Assembly: GCA_944470555.2 (NCBI GenBank) | Contig: OX104132.1 | Span: 3,605,755 to 3,669,754, forward strand | Length of the DNA stretch: 64,000 nt | Direction: 5' to 3' | DNA from: Heterobilharzia americana | Taxonomy: Eukaryota; Platyhelminthes; Trematoda; Strigeidida; Schistosomatidae | Part shown: piece after piece, positions 45,530 through 57,656 of the stretch | Position numbering within the stretch: the first letter of the stretch is position 1 | Layout: every line of letters begins with the position of its first letter | Notes under the pieces: model-generated | The model's database searches: none | What the model saw: the letters and a program-made list of their open reading frames with translations, nothing else | What the model was told of the DNA's origin: nothing | Made by a program: the position numbers and the translations under genes

Positions 45530-46350
45530 GATTAAATATTTTATTGCTACTGACTTACGGTGGAATACAGCGATCAGACGTTCTGCTGTATTTATGACTC
45601 ACCAACTAATTGTAATCATATTCAAGTGAGTCATTATCTTTCCTGATAAGAAGTGGCCTAAGTCGAAATCAGCACCCCAAGTCATCAAACACTAAGGTAG
45701 ATGTTTTGAATTTCAACCTTAGTATTATGTTACTGTGTAAGCAGGAAAAATCTTATTGGACAATTTTGGCCTTCACCTAACCAATGAAAATAAATATCCA
45801 ACTTGTGATCTACTGTCCTCATCTTTGAGGGAAAACTGTATATAAATGACCTGCTTTATGCCAAATAAGATTTTGCCTTCCTTACATTCACAAGCTGGTC
45901 TTTGTCTTTATCTTCAGTGAAGTATCAGGAGTCTGAGGGAGAACACCGTCGAAGTACTTAATTGACTAAGTAGTGTCTTCCTATCTCGTATTATTATTTT
46001 GTCAGTCACTTCATTTCCACTGTCACACTAATCTGTTATCCGTTCCTCGAAGTCTCAGAATGTTTTTAATCAGTTTATTCAGTCATAAGACCTACCACTT
46101 TAAAAACACATCTCAGTTGACATTTAACTGAATTGTATTCAGAATCTGATCGTTCTTCATTACGACTAGTTAAAGTGTGTCAGTCATCCTCAACTCCAGC
46201 AGCGCCGATCTTGGAGACATGAAAACCTGCTCTGAGAGTGACATATATACTTTATGGTCACACCCTGGTTATAGTTAGTTCTGCTTGCTTCCAAGAGCTA
46301 TTACGTTGCAATGAAGTCTTCAAGATAGAGTTTCGTATATCAGATAAATA
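45530..46350. other. Unassigned DNA
   Basis: No recognised gene, RNA or repeat. Confidence 0.35.
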
Positions 46351-46369
46351 TGCTTACAGCAACCCCACC

Positions 46370-46730
46370 GATGCAGACTAGTCGGTTGGGGTCCGTGGGA
46401 CAGGAGGAACCAGTGGTTGGAGACTGACTCTAGGTGATATGGTTCAGAACCGACGTCAGTGGCGCAGATGTATCCTCACACACATTATCCTCATCTTAAC
46501 GACGCTATACCGAATCTCACCACTTTCTCATCCTTCCTTTCTCTCTTCTCGTACTTTGTATTTCTTTCGACTGAATTTCAAATTCTTCATCTTGTACCTC
46601 ACTGCCTTTTTTACTTGATGTACTGATATGAGGTGTGGCAACTCTGAGGGTTACGCAGTAGTAATGCCTGGTCCTAGGTTGATCTGGATGGATGGATGCA
46701 TGGCGGATGTGAACAAGGAGAATAACCTAT
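46370..46730 (+). mobile_element. RTE family 2 3' end
   Basis: Plus strand: CRLVGWGPWDRRNQWLETD and a following HTHYPHL, then the C/T-rich 3' UTR with GATGTACTGATATGAGGTG, and a GGATGGATGGATG end. Only the last 40 or so codons of the protein are left. Confidence 0.6.
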
Positions 46731-47073
46731 GTTAAATTGTAGGATAAAATGAAGGACAGATGGTGGTTTGGATACTACCATCTACAGAAAAACGACTGAT
46801 TACAACAGGTATCTAGACTTGAAGCGATCACATCTAATGTGAGTTGGTGAAGGTAGGTTTATTCAAATGTCTAAATAATAGAGCTAGTAAGCTGACTAGT
46901 CATTGTAAGGACGTAAACAAGAAATTGAAGCACATAAAGGAAGCACTGAAGCACTTATAATTATACTCTAAAGTTTACTAGGAAATTTGTATGGACACAG
47001 AAGAAACAAAATGGTAACAGTAATACGAATGGGAGTAGAAAGGAGCCCATAGATTCTATTGTGTTACGATATA

Positions 47074-47372
47074 AGGAAGGAAGGAAGGAAGGAAGGAAGG
47101 AAGGAAGGAAGGAAGGAAGGAAGGAAGGAAGGAAGGAAGGAAGGAAGGAAGGAAGGAAGGAAGGAAGGAAGGAAGGAAGGAAGGAAGGAAGGAAGGAAGG
47201 AAGGAAGGAAGGAAGGAAGGAAGGAAGGAAGGAAGGAAGGAAGGAAGGAAGGAAGGAAGGAAGGAAGGAAGGAAGGAAGGAAGGAAGGAAGGAAGGAAGG
47301 AAGGAAGGAAGGAAGGAAGGAAGGAAGGAAGGAAGGAAGGAAGGAAGGAAGGAAGGAAGGAAGGAAGGAAGG
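47074..47372. repeat. (AAGG)n microsatellite, about 75 units
   Basis: 299 bp of uninterrupted AAGG/CCTT. All long Glu-Gly-Arg-Lys or Pro-Ser-Phe-Leu frames here come from the repeat and are not genes. The perfect array implies recent expansion. Confidence 0.98.
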
Positions 47373-48540
47373 TACTTTAGAAACTGCACGTAGAAATCTG
47401 AACAAAGTTGGAATTACGGTGGCAATTAAGCCTACAAACTCACTCAGAGATAAGCGTTATCCTTTGGCTTAAGGATGCGATGGAACCAATTAAACGAAAT
47501 AATCTAATCTATCAAATCCCATGTGATGACTAGGAGTCAGGTCAAGTAACTAGGTGAAACTAGCCATTCGGAGTCAGTTAGATTTGTGGAGCATAGGAAT
47601 TTAGCCAAATGTAAAATGATACATCTCAGTGAGGTTCATAATCTAGAAAATGATTTCCGCTATTGCAATGAATGGATTAACAGGCAACTTGACAATAGGG
47701 TGAGATTACACCACTGTACTTGAGTTCAATGTAATGAAGTGGAGATTGAGAGAGATTGATTAGTGAATCAGATTGAATCGTCTAATCAACATGCACCCAA
47801 TACATGTAATCGAAATGATGCAACACTTATACCAGAGATATTGAAGTCTTTACCATCAACAGAAATAAAAAATACAGGGCGACAGGACTGTGAAAACCGG
47901 ATATCGAAGCGGACTCTGAGTTTCTGAACGTAAATGTCAAACAACCATCTTCATGTATGAAGTTTATTATGTAATATGACATTTAGGAGGACAGAAAAGC
48001 TGTCAGCAAAGCATATGTCGTTTACTATCACGTAACTTGACAAGTAGTCAGTTTTCAATGTTTTCATTCATTATTTTGGTTGTGTGAAAAATAGAACCAT
48101 TTCATAATGGAACAGATAAAGTAAAAATCGAAGGGTTCCTGTGATTTACCCTTTCAACTGAAGTAACTTTAAAATAGTGTTAGATGAAATCAAACTGACT
48201 AGTTGAACAATGAAGACATTGACTATTGAATAGAAAACTTTGTCTAGCTAAAGACTAACTGAATCACATTTGAGTTCACCAATCAAATGTGTTCAGTGAA
48301 GACATTCAAAAGTGATCATATTGCAACAAATTTATTTACGTGCGAAATATACCCATTAAGGATATGAAAGAGGAAGGAGAAGTAAGTACTTCAGCGATTT
48401 CATTTTCAATGTTGTACAATAGCAAATTTCTACATTTTTTCTAGTGTAAGTATTTGATAGTTAAAACTGTTTGTGAAGCATGATAGGCAACACATATAGT
48501 GTCAAAATCTGATGAGAAAAATGAAAGGGAAAAGACGGGG
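47373..48540. other. Unassigned AT-rich DNA
   Basis: Nothing recognised apart from chance frames. Confidence 0.4.
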
Positions 48541-48549
48541 CAGTAGAAG

Positions 48550-48850
48550 AGACTGAAATCTAAGACGATGAAAGGAGAAGGGGGTTGAACAATCTTCTTT
48601 TGTCTACACAATTCAGGTTCCTCGATATGGATGGCAAGAGATTGGGTGATACAGAGTGTAGGAAGATGTGCATCCTTTGGAAGGTTTCTTTCCACTCTAT
48701 AGATGACTTTGAATGAAGAAGTTCTTGAGATAGAGTGATTCATGTTCATGATGTGTTCATTTGTCGCACTGGTTATGCGCTCCATTGTTACCTCTTTGTA
48801 AACATCCGGGATAATATTCTTGAAGCCTAACCTTATGCAAGAGGTATCGA
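48550..48850 (-). mobile_element. Retroelement C-terminal remnant, probably Penelope-like GIY-YIG domain
   Basis: Minus strand: ITSATNEHIMNMNHSI, SFKVIYRVERNLPK, ITQSLAIHIEEPELCRQKK. The spacing and the HL..TNH, FR.IYRV, AEALAI.I.KPELC.QKK pattern are what I know from the C-terminal endonuclease region of fluke Penelope-like elements. The GIY-YIG motif itself is not seen; an upstream frame has EYYPGCLQRGNNG. Alternative: another non-LTR family. Confidence 0.45.
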
Positions 48851-48879
48851 ACATTTCAGTTCTAAATGTAATAAACAAT

Positions 48880-50540
48880 ATCAGATGACAGAATTGTAAC
48901 TGTCAAATGTCTAAACTAGTGTGGTTCCACTGATGTGATTCTGAGCAGTGATAATTTATGCTGAAAACGTCATCATCAAGTAAATAATACTGTATGAGTC
49001 ATTGTATCTTATAAATCGAAGAAACAAATTTGATATGGAATTATAATTAGAAAGTATTGAGTGACTTCAAGGTTTTGATCATATGTGTCTTTATAGCTTT
49101 CCTCATATTCGGTAGAATTACCATATGAGTAATGTTGATATCAAGCTAAGAGCAGTAGGCAAGCCATGTAAGTCGATTTATGCGTTTATGAACCTTCTTC
49201 AACTGAAATCGCTTTGACATGTGCTGCATATGTTGATTAGAATGCTAGAAGATGTTTGACTATGTTAGGAGAGGGTTCATCGTGACCAGACCAAAACGTG
49301 TTACTAGTACATGATTTCCTGATTAGTGACTAACCTTCATTTTCTAATTCGTTCTTGTCTCATATACCTTTTACAACTTTGTCATCAGTCTTTATGTATC
49401 CATTTATTCGTAGCTTAGTTTAGGTGAATTGTAGCGACTTGAATCAATGAACTCATGTGCACCTTTACACGTGATTTTGTCTCCTACTCTCTCTCTCTCT
49501 CTGTCTGATGGTACAACGTTAGTAACTTCCTTTTTCGATCATTAATCAATAGGGTTATGTGATCATTATAATGTCCAAGAGCATTATAAAAATATAATTT
49601 TTAAGACAAAAAGATAAATTTAGTAATGCTTAATTAATAAGACCATTATAAAACGGAGAGATTGAAGGTGATTTCTTTTGTAATCAGACTGTGGGCTTGA
49701 AATGATGGTGATGGAATCAAGACACATTCAATTACATCACTAATTGTTTCCATTTAGACATCTCATAGTACTCTCTGATTAAGTCTTCCTTACTGCCTTT
49801 AATGCTAGTACCATATGCAGCTTTTTAGTAGTTATTTACAAGTAGTAAAAGGTCTAATATATGAGCGTTTCGTTAGACTTAGGACTCATCAACTGGACGT
49901 GCTTGGATATCCTCAGACTGGAGCCGGGTAATCATCACTTCGAATGCTAATTAGTAAATGAATACAGTTAGTTCAAGTAGTAGAATAGATCCAACCAACC
50001 AATCCTTTTACAGATGCACATGAAACCTTAATTTCTTGATCAACACAAGAGAGAGAGAGAGAGAACAGAATCGTACTTTCTGGGAGAAAGGAGGTGAAGT
50101 AGCCACGTTAGTGAAATAGACAGTAGATGTGAAAACTGCAGTAGAGCAGAAACATATCTCAGATGATATGAATACGCTTAACACACCTTCAGCTAGATTA
50201 ACCCACGAAGGTAAATTATAATAACATCACCAAGAGCTGAACACCAGCTGAAATAAGCTTGGTTGGAATTAAAAGAATTATCATCTGATAGCTTTATAAT
50301 TTCCGTTTAAGTACTATGGAGATAAAAACAAGTTTTCTGAACTGAGATTGAACACTGTTTCAATGAACAAGTCACCAGTTGTACATTCATTGGTTTTCAT
50401 TCAGCCTTGCAATACTTTGAAATTCTCTAATTCGTTTATTTATCTTATCTGTAAAAGTATAAGAAAGTCTCTAGTACTCATACACATAAGATGCAACACG
50501 GCATGAAACGATTAGGAATCAATTAAGAGGTGAAAATGTA
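48880..50540. other. Mostly unassigned; small RTE family 2 scrap
   Basis: At about 49160-49330 (plus) a scrap reads LNLLQLKSL-HVLHMLIRMLED, the RWLGHVLRMP region of RTE family 2. Short (CT)n at 49488-49503 and (GA)n at 50047-50063. Otherwise nothing. Confidence 0.4.
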
Positions 50541-50544
50541 CTTG

Positions 50545-52245
50545 GTTAAGAATGAGATGAAATTGAATAATCAGCCATTCAGTCAACAAAAGCAGAAATC
50601 CTGAACGCTACAAAGTTATTGAAAGCCAGGAAAGTAGCAGGATCAGATGTAATTCCTCTAGAAGCACTGAAAACAGACACAGAGACATCAGCGGATATGC
50701 TGACATCACTATTATTGCATTAGGTGTGGAAGGAATGAAAGGTGCCTATCGATCCCCTGTTCATACCAAGCAACATATTAAGCCGTATCATCCTGCAAAG
50801 ACTAAAACATGTGCTGGATTCCAAACTACGACTGGAACAGTCTGGTTTCAGGCAGAACAAATCATGTGCGCATCAAATTGCAACAATACGCATCATCATA
50901 GAACAGAGTATAGAATGGCAATCAACTGGATCTTTATCTCAACTTCATTGACTTTGTAAAAGCCATCCATAGGGTCGACCGAGAAGTAATTTGGCACCGG
51001 CTTCAACACTACGAAGTGAGTACCAAAAACCTTTGTCTGCCTCATTCAACAGCATTACGCTACATGATTCTGCATGCCCAGTGATTCACAATGGAAAGCT
51101 CAGTGATGCCTATGAAGTGAAGTGAAGACAGGAGCAAGGCAAGGTTGGCGACTATCACCCATGATCTTCCTGATTGTGGTCTACTCGACTGAACTGGATC
51201 ATGCAAGAAACAACTGTGATGAGCGGCAGGAAGATGAGTATAAGCTGTTTAACTGATGAAAAGAACCTAGAAGATTTGGATTTCACCAATGATGAGTTAT
51301 GTATAGTAACTTATGTTTCACAAACTCGAAGATCCACAGGCAAAAACTAACAAGTTGACAGAAGAGGTGAGCGGAGGCAGAGAAGATTTGACTTCCCTCA
51401 CGCTAATGTAGACAAGACAAAGATGATGAAGATACCCAACCAACAACAACAACAACAACAACAACAGCAACAACAAGCATTAATCAACATCAATGGGAGG
51501 AATCTAAACGAAGTTGTCTCATTCACCCATCCACCTACCTAGGCAGCATCATTTCAAATACAGGCGGTACACACATACACACACACACATATGAGGATGT
51601 CAAAGCCAGTCAGCCAGGATCGAGAAGACAACAAGACAGGCCTTCCAGCAGTAATCTGAAACGGGTGTGGAGATCTACTGCACTGCACTGCACTACACTG
51701 CACTCAGTATGAAGCGTGAACAACATCCGGATTTTCAACACTGAGTTAGTCAAGTTGAAGTCAGTGCTTCTATGTGATGGTTGAGAGAACTGGCGTGTTA
51801 CGAATAGCATTTCCAACAAACTACAGATATAAATCAATAGCTGCCACCTACCCTCACTCGATATTCAAGATAATGATGAGAGGGCCATAAACAATAAGTA
51901 AGAATGAAGTCACTCAGGTAATGAACCAACCAATGAAAAACTAATCGCCCATCAAATATGCAGTGGAATCAAGTTGATATGGATTGGATTTGATTGAAGA
52001 TGGACTTCGAAGATGGTTTGGAGATATCAGGCGCCAGATCAGGTGCTCGAGTGGAACCGAAATGGGTAAGGAGGAGTTGGGCGTCTGAGGTGAGGGTGAC
52101 AGGGATGAGATGATGTGATGAAGAAATGAAATCGAATGGGTAATGGTGGAGCCAGGTTAGAAAAGAAGACTATAGTGAAGAGATTGAAATGGCTATATGC
52201 TACTGACGTTGTATGTTCCACTAGGAACGCAAGGAACAAATAATA
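50545..52245 (+). mobile_element. Defective RTE subfamily copy B
   Basis: Longer copy of the defective subfamily: it starts at the RT N-terminus (AEILNATKLLKARKVAGSD in place of EVLNAIKLLKCGKAAGPD), then SNILSRIILQRLKHVLDSK, LEQSGFRQNKSCAHQIATIRIIIEQS, a broken motif A, motif C as DFTNDE, the same odd insert before motif D, (CAA)n, and the same 3' end as copy A. Many frameshifts. Confidence 0.82.
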
Positions 52246-52682
52246 ATGATTTACGATGTTAATAAGATATGCAAACATTGTTTTGAACAAACTGTGGCTT
52301 ACACAGCAAAGTTTTCAGGAAAACGTTTTTGATTTTCTAGACAAAATAAGTTCTATTTTGTTTGATAACGGCTAGCACTGAAATCTAAAATGCACATTTC
52401 ACCCTGTTTTTGCGACAAATCAGATGAATATACCTGCTTTCTAGCAAGTGATTGTGTCCTCACTGAAACTTTAACCTAGCACACATTGTTTCAAACACCA
52501 AAGAGTTGACCATTTAGCCACTGGGACACAATAGCTACCTAGTGTCACCTCAGGATTATATTAAAATATACCGTGATAGTATTTTCAAGATTTAAAACAA
52601 CCAAACAAGAATTCATAAATTTCAGCTTTTGACTTCACATACACGATGTCATATACTGTTATGCAATAAAGGAATAAATTAT

Positions 52683-53285
<603 letters not shown>

Positions 53286-53359
53286 TTCGAAATAAATACA
53301 TATGTATAATACAGCCAACTAAGATACTGACTATGGCATGGCAACACGAAGTGAATCAA

Positions 53360-54305
53360 TTACTAGTTATGTCATACAGTGTTAAGATAAGGTTATGAAG
53401 TTAGACGTGGATTACATCATTTCAAAGAGAACAATTAGTAGTCAAAAATATGTACATGTAAGCTTGAAGAATGTTGGAGGAGTTGAAGAGAAGAAACTGA
53501 TGAAACCTCTTTTTCTAGATAGTCCAGATGATATATTCCCATGTAACCATTGTGAATATTTACATCGCTTACGAAAAGGCGTCTGTCTACTCGCATGACT
53601 GAGCATTTATCTGAATGGTTGAGTGAAGCCGAATCAAAAATCCTACAGAGTTCCATTATCAAACACTTATGAGTTTAGTTATCAACTTGATGTTGACACC
53701 ACTAAAGCCTTCTCGGTTAGTTGTCAGCAGACAGCAAAATAAGAAAATGCTCACAGTCGTAGAAACATGCATGACTACAGCTCAGTAACCGAGCTTATGT
53801 GTACAGAAAGAGATGATAGTCACCCTGAATCTATCATAGTAGAGGTGTTGAAGTATTTTTATAAATGTCTTGCTTTCCCATTTTATTCCTTCTTCTATTT
53901 CTCATGTCCACCTCTTCACTGTCCTAATTATTCTGTACTATGATGTCGTCTTAAACTTCTCCGCTTACTAGTCAAATGACCAATCTCCATTGCCATTATC
54001 ATTGTTATCCTTCAACTAATAGTTGGTCTAGCCTCCTTTAGTTTAACAATGTTACCAAGCTTTTTCATTGATATTCATTTACTTTGTTTCCAATTGACGT
54101 AACTTTTAACCATTTCAATATTCATCTTCTCATTGTTATGATTATCATTGTAATTGTTACTCACTCGTATTATTTGTCTACCTAACACCTATGTTCTCTT
54201 ATTATACACATTTATCAAGCTATCTTGTTGACTACTAATTATTCTCTCCGAAATTATGTAATCTATCCCTAACCTTATAACCTAATCTTAACTCTCTCTG
54301 ACATA
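53360..54305. mobile_element. TIR element, inverted copy
   Basis: Inverted and near-identical to 43135-44075 with the same terminal inverted repeats. The 67-codon frame is intact here too (53395-53598, plus), with three conservative changes. Confidence 0.55.
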
Positions 54306-54635
54306 GAAAAAATACCCAGGTACAAATTGAATTCAGTTAAATTTGGATTGTGATGAGAAGTCCTAACTGAGAGTAGTCAGTGTGAGTACAATCAAGTGGT
54401 AGTAACTAGTCACGAATTTCACCTGGTAGTTGGGTGATTAAAGTTGGACGTCATAGCTCAGTTGGTGGTTGAGCACGGAGCGAGAGACTCGGTGGTTTAA
54501 ATTTTGATTTTTCCTTCAAACATCACTCCAGCAACAAATCAGTAGTGGGAGAAGAAGAAATCAGATCTAGTAACTATGCACAAGAATTAAAAGAGTTTGT
54601 ATAGATAATGCAATAAATAAGGAGATGAAACTATT
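54306..54635 (+). mobile_element. tRNA-like SINE in right inverted-repeat arm
   Basis: Inverted counterpart of 42807-43134, with A box TAGCTCAGTTGG near 54463 and the ACAATCAAGTGGTAGTAAC body. The homology to the left arm stops at 54635. Confidence 0.6.
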
Positions 54636-55515
54636 TCAAAGAGTATTTTTCGAGAATAGTTATGCTATAGGATTCATTGACGACAATATAATGGTTATAA
54701 AAAAACTGGATGGAAACTTTATGATTCCAAAGTGGACTATATTAAAAGTGGCCAAATTGCGAAGGTCAAAGGGTCATCGGCGCGGTCAACTTTGAATTGT
54801 TTTACTGCAGTCAACAAGTGATTTGAAGGTGTTTTTGAAGGACAAGCTATCACTTTGTACTACCTCTACGGATGTTTAATAGTTCATCTACTCTTATGGA
54901 CGTAGTTACATAAGTTACTTAAGGCGTATTATGTTCAAACATATCTCCAAGCACTATATAACATGGCCATCTAGGGGAGAGTGTGAATCTGTGCATGGCT
55001 CGATTCTTGAACTTTGGTCACTCTATCCCAACAAAATATTCCTTCAAAGTCATCTATACTGTTAAATCAAACAGATTGAAGGAAGAGTGAACTCGCTACC
55101 TGGACGCAGCAGAAGTTTTGGTAATTTGTCAATTCAAGCCTCATCTCGGAGCTTCAGAGGTATGCCAATCTCAAATTTTACCTGGGTCATAATCTTCATG
55201 AGACTTCTTACACCTTTCAGATTATTATACAATCATCTTGAGATTCAGTTAACTTTTAAAGGACATATTATTTCTCGTGTTAACTATACATACGGAAACA
55301 CAGATTCATAAAAATGATTCGTGAAGAAGAAAATTTTTCTTTACTGAATTGTCGTTTGTTAATTTCTCTTTAACTGGATGAAACTCATTCAATGATAAAT
55401 AGCCTTGGTGATTGGAGCTTCTTGAAACAACCGCTACGCGAATATCCTACCTTAATTGTCTATTATGTTATGCGTCAATGAGACTAAACAACCGTAGTCT
55501 CATACAGCATAATAA
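54636..55515. other. Unassigned DNA
   Basis: No recognised gene or repeat. Confidence 0.35.
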
Positions 55516-55517
55516 TA

Positions 55518-55600
55518 ATAATGATAATAATTCACTTTATTCCAAACAGTTTGTGGTATAGTTTGGAATTCTTAGCATGATATATTACAACAACAACAAC
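55518..55600 (-). mobile_element. 3' tail fragment of a non-LTR element
   Basis: Contains the complement of GTTTGGAATAAAGTG followed by (ATT)n, as at 32430-32510. No coding sequence. Confidence 0.45.
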
Positions 55601-55629
55601 AAAACAGATGTGTATGTTTATCCTCCTTT

Positions 55630-55870
55630 AAAAAGATGGATAGTGGCTAGCAGTGGAATCCAGGATACATATTTTGTCCTGTTTGTGACTCACTGGTCAA
55701 CTGGATATACCTGCCTCCCACTGAATGATGTTGTTCCCACCGAAATTCCGATTCGGCAGAGAAAGCTTCCAACGCGACAGCATTATCCAGGATACCCACT
55801 TCCTGTGCGATGGGTATAGTTTAAGTACAATTGCTTGTATTAAACCATCGTTGATTGGACCGAATTGATG
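55630..55870 (-). mobile_element. Sm-alpha-like hammerhead SINE (A box lost)
   Basis: Minus-strand copy with tRNA-like B-box side, the GGTGGGAACAAC linker and the hammerhead module. The head lacks the A-box segment present at 55920, so it could not drive its own Pol III transcription. A tail-like piece follows at 55830-55870. Confidence 0.7.
55650..55716 (-). ncRNA. Hammerhead ribozyme-like module
   Basis: Schistosome hammerhead layout: ATCCAG...CTGGAT pairs as stem I, GTCAC...GGAC as a weakened stem II, and GTATC before CTGGATTCC is the cleavage side. The core reads TTGACCAGTGAG rather than CTGANGA, and GAAA is ACAAAAT. Probably inactive. Confidence 0.7.
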
Positions 55871-55917
55871 AGTCACAAGCAATAACATCAAAACTATATC
55901 CGTCGCTCAAGAAGTGA

Positions 55918-56220
55918 GTATCGTGGTTTGGTGGTGCAGTAGATAGCACTCTTGCGTTTGGAGTGATCGCTCCCAAGTCCGAATCCCGGTGGGAACAACG
56001 TCACTCGGTGGAAGGCAGGTACATCCAGCTTACTAATGAGTCCCAAGTAGGAAGAAACGCTCATCCTGGATTCTACTGTTAGCCGCTGCGCATCATTACT
56101 TTACGTAATTAAAAACACAGGCAGTATAGAGGCATCTGCACAGTAGCCCATATGCCAACAGAGATTGATCATTTCAGTCCAGTCAACGACGGTGTAATAC
56201 AAGCAATGACATTAAGTTTC
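55918..56220 (+). mobile_element. Sm-alpha-like hammerhead SINE
   Basis: tRNA-derived head with A box TGGTGCAGTAGATAG and B box AGTCCGAATCCCG, linker GGTGGGAACAACGTCACTC, hammerhead module, then a tail ending GGTGTAATACAAGCAATGA. This order is that of the schistosome Sm-alpha SINE. It forms an inverted pair with the copy at 55630-55870. Confidence 0.78.
56015..56080 (+). ncRNA. Hammerhead ribozyme-like module
   Basis: Stem I ACATCCAG/CTGGATTC, stem II TCCCAAGTAGGAA, GAAA present, stem III ACGC, cleavage triplet ATC. The core is CTTACTAATGAG: four extra bases compared with CTGANGA, so likely inactive. Confidence 0.72.
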
Positions 56221-56429
56221 GAAATATGTTATCATAAAAATTTGAGTAATGTAAAGAATATTAAAAACGAGAACATTTTACATTGTAAATTAAATTATTG
56301 AAATAAGATTGTGAACTGTTAGAAAGTTGATATAGTGAGTTCGGTTCTAACATCCTTTTTTCCTTACATAATATGCGTGCTAGGTAAGATACAGTCGAAT
56401 TTTTATGTTTAGCCAAATGACTGTACAGT

Positions 56430-57625
56430 CATATGCAGTTTCTTGTTGCCCTCCTACAAGGAGATACAAGGAGAAAGCTGTGAATGAAGTAGGTGCTTAG
56501 TGTCAGTTAAAATGACTGTAGCTAGTTGCTTGTTGGAGTTTAAATGCCTATCAACTATAGCGTTAATCAGTTGAGCCAGAGTCATGCCACTCACTCTGCT
56601 GATAGCTTTCAAAACCCTACGCAACAGAACATAGTCTTTTTTCAGAAGACCAAGAAACATCAACAGGGAACAATAGGTGAAATGCAGGAATCAATGAGTT
56701 GTAAAAGTAGAGGTTGAGTTATACCAGACAGCCTTAGTTTCTTTATATAATGCTTTAAACAAAAGATTTTTTTTACAGATCGACAAGATATGAGACGACC
56801 AACAAAGATCAGAAGTAAAACTGAATCCAAGATAGGTGACACTCGATTTACATTCTGCACAAATGCCATCATTGCAAAAAGCGTCATTAGACTTAAGCAA
56901 CTCACAGAAGTCTTGTTTATGCCTGAAGCTAAAATTAACAGTCTGACATATTATTATTATTATTTATCCCTTGGGTTCCCAGTGAAACATACCGCTTCAC
57001 TTGCACGTCTCCAGTGCACTCTGTTCTCTGCAATCTTTTGAATCTGTCGCCACGACTGCCCACTCTCAGTTCTTCCTCGCACGATCTCCTCCATGTCACC
57101 CTCACATCGGACGTCCAACTCGTCGCTTCCCATCTGGGTTCCACTCGAGCATCTGGCCTGACGCGTGATGTCCCCAGTCTGCCTTCTCAGTGTGCACCCA
57201 ATCCATCTCCACTTCTCCCTGCAAATTTGTTGAGCGATTGGTTCTTGGTTGGTTCGTTCCTAGAGTTCTTTGTTGCTGATGCTTTCTGGTAATCTGATCT
57301 CATCTTCAGTATCGAGCGAGCGTAGGCAGTTGTTGATGAATGTCTGTAATTTGTTGGAAATGCCTCTCGTAACGCGCCAAGTCTCAGCCATACAGAAGCA
57401 CTGACTTGACGATGGTTTTGAAAATCCACATCTTGTTCCATATGCTGAGTGCAGTAGATCTCCACATTGGTTACAGGTTAATGAACACCTGTCTTGCTGT
57501 ATTTCCGATCCTGGCTGGCTTTGACGTCCTCGTTTGTGCCACCGTCTGTAGTTGAAACGATTCTGCCTAGATAGGTGAAACAGACTACTTTCTTTAAGTT
57601 TCTCCTGTTCATGGTGATTGCAGCG

Positions 57626-57656
<31 letters not shown>

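Noticed and set aside
46961..47472. Long open frames of repeated Pro-Ser-Phe-Leu or Lys-Glu-Gly-Arg
   Set aside because: They are translations of the AAGG microsatellite, open on both strands because no stop can occur in the repeat.
49470..50070. CT and GA tracts as candidate regulatory sites
   Set aside because: Short simple repeats with no associated gene.
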